A stretch of DNA of 64,000 nucleotides, taken from the NCBI GenBank assembly GCA_000697665.1, contig KL197725.1, forward strand, positions 1 through 64,000. The letters run 5' to 3'. The position numbers were made by a program, and so were the translations under genes. Source of the stretch: Jaapia argillacea MUCL 33604. Taxonomy: Eukaryota; Basidiomycota; Agaricomycetes; Jaapiales; Jaapiaceae. Positions 56,903 through 64,000 of this stretch are shown in pieces (positions within the stretch are counted from its first letter, which is position 1; each line of letters starts with the position of its first letter). Under the pieces are notes generated by a model. It searched no databases. It was not told the DNA's origin and worked only from the letters and a program-made list of their open reading frames with translations.

Positions 56903-59489
56903 ACCTTCCAACGCCAACACCCCACCATCTTCAACATTCCAAGTCCCTACCCTCGCACAAAGCCGACCGCAACAGGAGGCCATCTGTGCTTCGATACCAA
57001 TACTCCACGCAAATGAGAGCAAGAGTATGGATGATAGAACGAGTCGTCAGGGTCATAAGACAGAAGTCGTCCGCCGGCTTATCCAAACATGAGCAGTATT
57101 ATGTCGATCCATTGATTTGTGAAGGAGTGACTGGGAGATTCTACGTTCCATTTGACAACGTCAGGAACCGATTGAGTATTGAAGGTGGAGCCGTACTAAA
57201 GTCGAAGGTGGTCGGTGGAATCTGGAACTTCGATGAAGCATCGCCATCCGGTCGGGATATCGAAGCGGTGTTCTCAGTGCCGTCCAACCAGTCTGTGGGT
57301 CACTCTCGACTCTATTCACCAACGGCACCGTCACGGCTTGAACATAGTCCCAGGATATGGTAATGGGTTGGGGTCTCGAAATGAGCCCTAGGTCGAAGGG
57401 AAACAACTGTAGCTGGATGTTTCAAAACTTCAGCAAGAGACGGTGGTGCGGCAAGAAAATCTCCAGTGGTGGGTTTCATCGCGGTAGGGATAGGAAGGCG
57501 GCGATCCAACGTCGATGTCGAAGGAAGTCGAAGCGAAACATTTCTCGGCACTGGAAGGCTATACAGAAGTGATATGACTTCACAAGACACTGAGCGAACT
57601 CGCCCTCAATTTCCTGGTGCAAAGCACGACTTAGCACAGAGAAAATCTAGACAAGAGAACCGATATGCACATGTATATCGATCTCCCAGTCACACAGTAG
57701 AATCACATACCATCCCACTTCCTCTACGTCGCACGGCCTCCCCATTAACTACCAGGTCTCCTTCTCCTTAACGCCAACCCACGGCACCCATCCTTATCCG
57801 CCCAATTCGTTTCGAAGGTCGATCGGAGAAGCGATCTGGTGGAGCCTGGGATCCAGCAGGGGGTTGATGTAGGACGTTACGGTCTGAGTGATGTTGGCGG
57901 AATGGGAGGGATGATATAGCGGATTTGATCGCGGAGAGCCTCGGGATCAAAAGAGGGGGGAGGCGCGCTGGAACCCAAAATGGAGTTAAGACGCTGACCA
58001 CGATTACGATGGAGGGGGAAAACGTACTCACAGAAAGTGAAAGATCAATAAGGTCAAAAATTCCGATCCGAACACCGATGCTCATGAATCCATAATCAAG
58101 CCTCTGCGCGGTCGAGATATCTCCCCTGGTCCTCGACATTTTCGCTCTCTTCGAAGAGGAGAACGACCAAACGAGATACGAGAATAACGAGATCCAAACG
58201 CTTTTATTCCTTGCCCAACTAGAACACTTCGCATCGCCCAGTAATTCGAACTCAGCCCTCAACCTCTCGCACGACGCCCTCAGACATGACATTCAAACGA
58301 GCCTCCCCAACTGAACTCTAATCATGACGAGGGAGGTGGTTCGGAAGCTTGACAGGCGCATACATGCTGAACAGATGGCGAGTCGGATCCAACTAGGCGT
58401 CGATCGACGAGACGAATCCATTCTGAACGAACGAGGGGCGGTACTATTGTTTTCAGAACCCACTTGGCAGTGAGGTTGATGAGTAATTTTGAGTAGGAGG
58501 TTTGGGATGTGTTGATAGGTGATAGGTCCGCTTTGCGGTGTTGCGGAGGCGGAGATGGAGATGGAATCGGGGGAACTCATATGTTTGAGGAATTACACGT
58601 CCGATTGTTCGAATTTGGATTGAAGGCTATGTGTGTACATTCTAATGAGTAGAAGATGAGAGACAGATCGCAGAAGAAGGAATGGAGGTCTTACAGGAGA
58701 GCTCGATTATCAATGCATGGCTTCGTCCCCGCATTGAGTGGATCGTAACACGGGTATCCAGATGGATGTGCGGCCCGCCTCCCAGCTCCACCGTCCTGCC
58801 ACGATCTCCCAGATAAAATCCACCCAACGTCGATTAGGGCACGGTGGTTATATGCGCGCGGAAAGAAGTTGATGGATTGAAGGTGAGAGGACGGTGATAT
58901 CAGTTCTCGATAGACATAGGGCGAGCGCTGGTACACGACAGCGGTGAGAACGGAAGGATGGGTATAGTCGTCAGTAAAGGATGCAACGTGAGATCATGGT
59001 GAGGCCTGGAAAAGATATGAATGTTGGATTGATTTGGATGAAGAGCGGGACTTACGAGAAATGGGTTTTCGACGCAACGGCCAGACAGCCGATCCAGGTT
59101 CCCCAGAATTAATCCGATATCCATGCCTCATTCCCCAAGTGTGTCGCCTCGTAACGCACATCTTCATCAGCAACCCATGCGCCGTTCAACCTGACCGCAA
59201 TAACATCTCTTCATCGATCTCGACCTCCCATACGTTGTCAAATCCAGCGGCTCATCAGCGACGGCGTTGCCCATTCCCGCCAGTATCCTTCAGTTCCAGG
59301 AGCGATTTGTATGCGTATTCGGATTGGACAGCCAAGTGGTTGGCTGGAAGGTAGGTTGAATTGAATATGTTGGTTGGGAACAAGGAAGATGGGGCAAGCA
59401 AGTTGTGGTTTGGGCCTTTGAGCTGAGGTCGACGTCGAGAGCAACGACAAACAGCCATCAATCCTAAGTTTGGTTGTGTTGACTAGATG
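56903..59489. other. Region without a confident gene
   Basis: Several open stretches occur on the minus strand (58292-57768, starting MSCLRASCERLRAEFELLGD; 58936-58642, containing IGGFYLGDRGRTVELGGGPH in one frame). A GTGAGT...TTCCAG pair lies near 58034-57970, but the frames on either side do not join. The plus strand at 59130-59350 has SNPCAVQPDRNNISSS, similar to a minus-strand stretch near 44.2 kb. I cannot assemble a gene or name a family. Confidence 0.35.
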
Positions 59490-59495
59490 TCCAAA

Positions 59496-60159
59496 TGTAT
59501 GATGTTCCGTTTGTACATTTATTATTTCGTCGCACGCACTGGTTTTTAGCGCGCGCGCAAGGTCTTATTGCCATTCTAGGAGAAGTAATAACCTTATAAA
59601 TCCCTTGATAAGGAAAGTGGAAGTTTCCGAGAAGCATAAGCATTGACATTCGGAGGGTGGTCGCTGTTGCTGACGGCGACGACGACGAGCTCTTGATGAG
59701 CTGAGCCTACTTGAGGACCATCTAATAAAAATAAATTGCCATTTACTCAGACACAAGCAAGAGAAACACGAAGTTCACGGCACATGAAACTGTTGGATTG
59801 CCATTTGCGAAGCCGAAAATGAGGTGCACGACGGCATGAGGGGGATTGAGATGGGAAAGAGCGGATTGTATACGAAAACAATAAAATATTAGGGAAGAGG
59901 ACAAGGAGGACGGGGGAAGAAGGAAGGGTCCATCGTGCATACAGCCTTCTGATGGGGATTTCAAAAGCTTAAAAAAAGCGACCTATAAATGTGAGCTCGT
60001 CTTCGAGGACACCGAATGTATGAGAAACAGTCGATGAGGGCTTCAATTGCCATGTAGAATCCTTCAATAATAAGTAGATACCAATATATACGCGATGCGC
60101 GTGGTAATAAACCCAGCGCGCGGTGCGAAATAATAAATGTACAAACGGAACATCATACA
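59496..60159. mobile_element. 664-bp non-autonomous inverted-repeat element
   Basis: The 34-bp sequence at 59496-59529 (tgtatgatgttccgtttgta then catttattatttcg) is repeated exactly, inverted, at 60126-60159. Imperfect inverted similarity rich in CGCG words continues inward (gcacgcactggttttta versus gcgcgctgggtttatta). The interior has no transposase-like frame. The arrangement is that of a deleted, non-autonomous DNA transposon or large MITE. Outer borders could extend a few bases beyond the exact match; no target-site duplication is evident. Confidence 0.75.
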
Positions 60160-60655
60160 AATGCAGCGTAGGACCAGCGCTTAGGGTTGGGGGCGCTCAG
60201 CCAGTTACCTCCATCCCGTGTGTGCCTCCTCACTTCATGCATCCTAGTGTTGTCTGTCTTCATTCGAGCTACAACTCCCAAATCCTCCCTGGCTGACGTT
60301 TTCAATACAGTCCCACTATCTCTTAGAGTATCTCGTGGACCTCCAAAAACCGACTTCGACTCCTGAGGCGTCGTCGATCCTATTACCTTCCATAGATGAA
60401 AGACCATTCAAGTTCTCCGGATCATCCAACTTTCCATATCTGACTATATATTTGCTATCCTCTCCAACAGTCTCCCCATCCCTTCTGCATCTCCTCGATA
60501 CCAGGCGTGACGTAACCCGACGTGGCATCGAGAAATCTGAGTAAGTAGTCTTCACCATCTTCATTTCGGACTATCATTGACTCTTATGCCTGCTAATCGC
60601 ACATTTTGTTCACCAGTGTCTCGAAGGCCCCGGGCGACTGCCATATGTGTTTCTG

Positions 60656-60771
60656 CGGAATTAGCATATTTGAGGCCCCCAAATAGGTTATTTTCTCCTC
60701 CGTAAACTGCATATTTGAGGGCGAATTTGGTCTTCAAGACCCAAAACCCTCTCCGGAATTAGCATATTTGA
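60656..60771. repeat. Short repeated motif, three copies
   Basis: cggaattagcatatttga occurs exactly at 60656-60673 and 60754-60771, with a related word (ccgtaaactgcatatttgag) near 60700. Spacing is about 45-55 bp. Confidence 0.75.
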
Positions 60772-60999
60772 CTGTTGTGTTAGGTTTCAAACCTCGAGTC
60801 AGCTCTTGTCATACTTCGCGCCGACTCGTTTGAGCGATCGTATGCCATTCGATGGCTCACAACCCTCTGCCGGCACACAGACGCTATATCCGAGTTGCAA
60901 GGATTTTCTCCGAGAATTTTCTCCGAATTCTTTCGATTCCCCCAGAATCCAACCGGACGCACTGGTTCAGGATGCAGTATCTGTTGGAAATCTGCGCAG

Positions 61000-61839
61000 G
61001 TAAGGCCTCCGCCGGCACTCACACTCGCCTCAGCAGTGGACGTTACTCTGACTGACATCCCCCTCGAGAATCAAGACTATTCCAGCGTGGGAGCGCAGAC
61101 ATGGGGCGGACCTTGCGTCCTCTCCGATAATATTATGGCTTACCCCGGAGGAATTCGGTTTATTCCCCGAAAAGCGATGCTATGTTTCGGCGTAAATTTT
61201 TAGTGCCGATTTTTACCCACTGATAAGGCCTTTCGTGTTCTGGAGTTGGGAGCGGGTACTGGCCTTGTCAGCTTGGTCCTCGGAAAACTACTCGAATCAG
61301 AACATCGATCCCACCAGACCAACATCATCACCACAGACTTCTACACGCTCGAATTGTCTAACCTCACCAATAATATCGCAACCAACTTTCCTGGCCAGCC
61401 CACACTTCGTCTCCCCATCGAATCTCACCTTTCGGACTGGTCGGAATTCTCATCCCAGACCGAAGAACCCCCATCTCCCTTCGACGAATCCTTCAACCTC
61501 ATTTTCGGTGCAGACATTTTTTTCGAAGCATAACACGCAACCTGGATCAAACTTTGCGTGGAGAAACTGCTTCGGAAGCCAGGAGTTGACGCCCCCTCGT
61601 CCCGAGCTCATCATTAGAACCAATGCATCTACTACTTTCCCCATTTCCATCTTGTCATGGCCCTTCGCCCAACTCATACATCCGAATCAAACACCATCGA
61701 ACAAGTGTTCCCAATGCTGGCCGCCGCCCAATCTCGAAATCAATTGGTAATCCTGAGCAAAGAATCGATTTTCTGCGATTCTCCTGGCGATGGCAAGGAG
61801 GGGGTCGAATACGCATATTACGTGATTGGTTGGTCGTGA
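61000..61839 (+). pseudogene. METTL21-type SAM methyltransferase, interrupted
   Basis: Coding segments read VDVTLTDIPLENQDYSSVGA with QTWGGPCVLSDNI (61020-61135), an intron-like gap, FRVLELGAGTGLVSLVLGKL (61220-61290; motif I, the SAM-binding GxGxG-type loop, with the upstream acidic residue), NIITTDFYTLELSNLTNNIA, FNLIFGADIFFEA (motif around 61495-61530), ATWIKLCVEKLL, then HLVMALRPTHTSESNTIEQV and EGVEYAYYVIGWS (61650-61836). This order is typical of the METTL21/NNT1-like family that methylates protein lysines. A TAA directly follows IFFEA where the family continues (EA-x-HATW), and the frame changes again near 61600-61640. Two lesions therefore separate it from a working gene. The 5' end upstream of about 61000 is unclear. 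Confidence 0.75.
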
Positions 61840-62053
61840 CGCTCTCCGGAGTAGATTACCACTGCATTAGAGGATGATGGGGATTTGGAGCTGGTGCTGG
61901 GTCAATCTCGACGTGGGGATCTCGTAAGTGCAAATACATAGAAAGAGCTGATAGACGACAACATGAATGCTATACACAATGCTTGGATATGTCCAATCAT
62001 AAAAATCATGGTTTAGCGCCTGCGTCAAGCAGGACTTGGTTGATTAGTGGTGG
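61840..62053. other. Convergent 3' spacer
   Basis: Short spacer between the convergent methyltransferase and GCN2 pseudogenes; no gene seen. Confidence 0.5.
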
Positions 62054-64000
62054 TTATTGGAGCGTTAGGAGTTGCGCTCTTTCATCCCTCACGGAAAAGA
62101 GGAGAACAAAACGATGACCATCGCCCTTCTTCCTTGAGACAACATCCTGAATTTGATGAGCGTAAAACGAGTGACCACTGGGGAATCCATTCAATATTTG
62201 ACGCCAAGCCTCTTCCTCCGAGACCCAGGCAGAATTTCTTGCCGCGATCATGGCATCAAAGACGATTGGAGGGACATCCACCGCTACGACACACATGCCT
62301 GATTGAAAAGCGCTCTTGATTTGGTCTTCCGCACTGAAAGCTGATTGTTGACTTGAGTGAAATGCTGTTCTCTTCGGTTTTAGATGACCTTACCTCTGTC
62401 CGTGAAGAGCTGCTTCGCTTGCTTGCGCTGCTTTTTCGTATCACCGGGTAGTAGTAATTGGACGTCTGGGGCGCTGGAACTCTCCCTCCTAAGAGCATCG
62501 GGGATAACTTGAGGATTCTCCGCGACAGTAGCAATGCTGGATGTTGAAGCATCGACACATTTCTGCTCTGAAATGTGCTGCTGAAGCCAATTGACAAGCT
62601 CTTGACGAGTAACTACGAATAGACGTTAGCTTCAGTTCAATCTCAAAGAAGTCGCTAAGCACAACCTTCATATACTGTCCCTTTCAAATGCTCCTTATCT
62701 TGAACGCGGGTTGGTCACGTTGGACTGACCGTGGGCGTGGGTACACGGTGAATCTGGGGACATCTCAGTCTCAACTGAACAGTGATGAGTCCCATGACTC
62801 ACAAAATACCCTCTCTTGCGCAGAGGTCCGTGTGGCTCTCATGGTCATTATCAGGTAGGCCAGCCTCATACATTACATCTGCACTGATCCTGTGCTTCCA
62901 AAGTAGGGCCACAACCTCCAGCCTGTCGCGTAGATAGCCTTGGCGATAGGACACAACGTACACATCGCATCGGCGTGGACTCCAAAACCCAAAAGACTTC
63001 TGCTCCTTGAAAAGATGTCGGACTGACATGCTTTGGAATGCAGCTAGGGCAAGGGTGATCTTTTCAATGGCGATCTAGACCGCAACAGCCCGGACAGCGT
63101 CGGATTTGGCCTTCGGTGGAGCGAATTGAGAGATCAAGCCATCGTAACTAGGACCCACTATCATCAGCCGGATAACGCTTGCGCAAGGATACGGAAAACT
63201 CACCGTCTGCCGGCGGCCAGAATGTCCGAGTGCCTATTCCTTCGTACTACTTCAAAACAGACACCATCTCTGAAATGTGAAACGTGGCTTCCCAACATAA
63301 GCGGGTGGAATATAATAGGCTTGGTTACACCAGCAGCTGCGCTAAATCCCATCACTTTCTTGAGATCCTTGACGAGAGGCGCCATTCAGCTGGCTAGCGG
63401 GGGAGACACTTTGTCCAACTGGGACAGGAGGCCATCCGGGTCATAATCTACACAAGGACAACACCGAATGTTAAAAAATGATTAGGACGGTGATGCCGGA
63501 AAAGATTCTACCCATGTCCGATAAAATCTCGAGTTCATCGGCTGTGCTTCGAAGAAGGCCCTTCTTCAGCAACAATGCCCGCTTTTGGGAAGACGACGAC
63601 TTGGTCTGTGTTATGATGTCAATGACATCCTGTCGCGCATCTTCTGAGACACAGTTGAGCGCAAGATCGGGGACTAGTGAACAGTTAGACGAGGTGCAGA
63701 CACTGGAGAAACGAACATACTGCTTGAATGAGATATGCGAATCTCATAGTTCTGGCCTATTCCTGGAAAGCTATCAAGGCATCGATGGACAACTACGATT
63801 GCCTCGGCGGTGGCTGCGATGGGCCCATTCTCAAGATCAGGTGTAATGATGTCGAACACCGCTGCCTTTGAGAACTTAGGGTGACCGGCGATCAAACTGC
63901 AGGTAATGAGCGAGGATTTCGACAGGACGGCTAAAGTTACTCACTTGGGCTTAAAAATCTCGCCAATATGATAGCGTTTGATTCGTCTGATATTGGTCCG
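62054..64000 (-). pseudogene. GCN2: GCN2 eIF2-alpha kinase, C-terminal part, broken; runs off the window
   Basis: Minus strand, 5' part beyond position 64000. The order is NIRRIKRYHIGEIFKP (motif 2 of the HisRS-like domain), LIAGHPKFSKAAVFDIITPD, ARQDVIDIITQTKSSSSQKR with ALLLKKGLLRSTADELEIL, GVTKPIIFHPLMLGSHVSHF with RDGVCFEVVRRNRHSDILA, YDGLISQFAPPKAKSD, FGFWSPRRCDVYVVSYRQGY with DRLEVVALLWKHRISADVMY, FTVYPRPR, VTRQELVNWLQQHISEQK, and the ribosome-binding tail ending VLLFSVRDERAQLLTLQ at 62054. This is unmistakably the HisRS-like and C-terminal region of GCN2, the uncharged-tRNA sensor of the general amino-acid control. Three lesions are visible: a TGA after PPLAS (about 63391), a TAG after VRAVAV (about 63081, where Gln is expected) and a one-base shift after KIRSI (about 62685). 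The kinase domain is outside the window. Confidence 0.85.

Noticed and set aside
57768-58292. 174-codon minus-strand frame as a gene
   Set aside because: A GTGAGT...TTCCAG pair inside suggests an intron, but the flanking frames do not join in phase and no family was recognised; left as unassigned.
1-64000. CRISPR arrays, rRNA, tRNA, LTR or capsid-type elements
   Set aside because: No regularly spaced short repeats with unique spacers, no long terminal direct repeats and no polymerase or capsid-like frames were recognised by eye. A tRNA scan was not possible, so a single tRNA could be missed.

Overview
The window is nuclear DNA of a filamentous basidiomycete, most probably an Agaricomycete. 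Genes are split by many short introns (about 45-110 bp, mostly GTRNGY...YAG) and lie on both strands. The recognisable families are typical of that class: a WW-domain membrane protein, a glyoxal oxidase with a C-terminal membrane anchor, a HAM1-like (DUF5923/DUF4449) protein, a small seven-transmembrane protein, a DUF7918 protein ending in a VIDLT tail, and a Cys-rich single-pass membrane protein with a Pro/Ser-rich tail. No rRNA, tRNA, CRISPR, LTR or virus-derived element was recognised.

Layout. 1-16 kb is mostly conserved sequence: a broken copy of a one-TM protein gene (0.3-0.7 kb), the WW-domain gene (1.6-4.5, +), glyoxal oxidase (4.8-7.2, -), a small hypothetical gene (8.0-8.5, -), a gene-poor stretch (8.5-12.7) and the HAM1-like gene (12.7-16.0, +). 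16-21 kb holds the 7TM gene (-) and the DUF7918 gene (+). From about 19 kb to the right end the window is an accessory region built by repeated duplication.

Four lineage-type families recur there, with intact, damaged and fragmentary members side by side: family N (one-TM protein; 272-715 broken, 22964-23779 intact), family G (unidentified, minus strand; 21.5-22.4, 28.4-29.8, 33.0-34.2), family L (about 530-residue membrane protein; 26086-27684 and 30704-32287 intact, 35.8-36.0 remnant) and family M (about 400-residue membrane protein; 36927-38255 and 47257-48491 intact, 41.1-42.4 and 55.2-56.5 broken). Flanking DNA is duplicated with them. The 38.7-40.7 and 44.4-46.3 segments match each other, and each contains an internal tandem repeat of about 0.5 kb.

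The right third (50-64 kb) is rich in decayed host genes: a CYP63-like P450 that has lost its haem cysteine, a METTL21-type methyltransferase, and the C-terminal half of a GCN2 eIF2-alpha kinase with several stops. It also carries two non-autonomous inverted-repeat elements (56589-56902 and 59496-60159) and a degenerate ~75-bp tandem array (46.6-47.2 kb).

The genes do not form an obvious metabolic cluster. The main theme is birth and death of membrane-protein families in a duplication-prone accessory region. Exon coordinates were worked out by hand from splice signals and reading-frame continuity. Where a full gene is given with exons, the total length is a whole number of codons.
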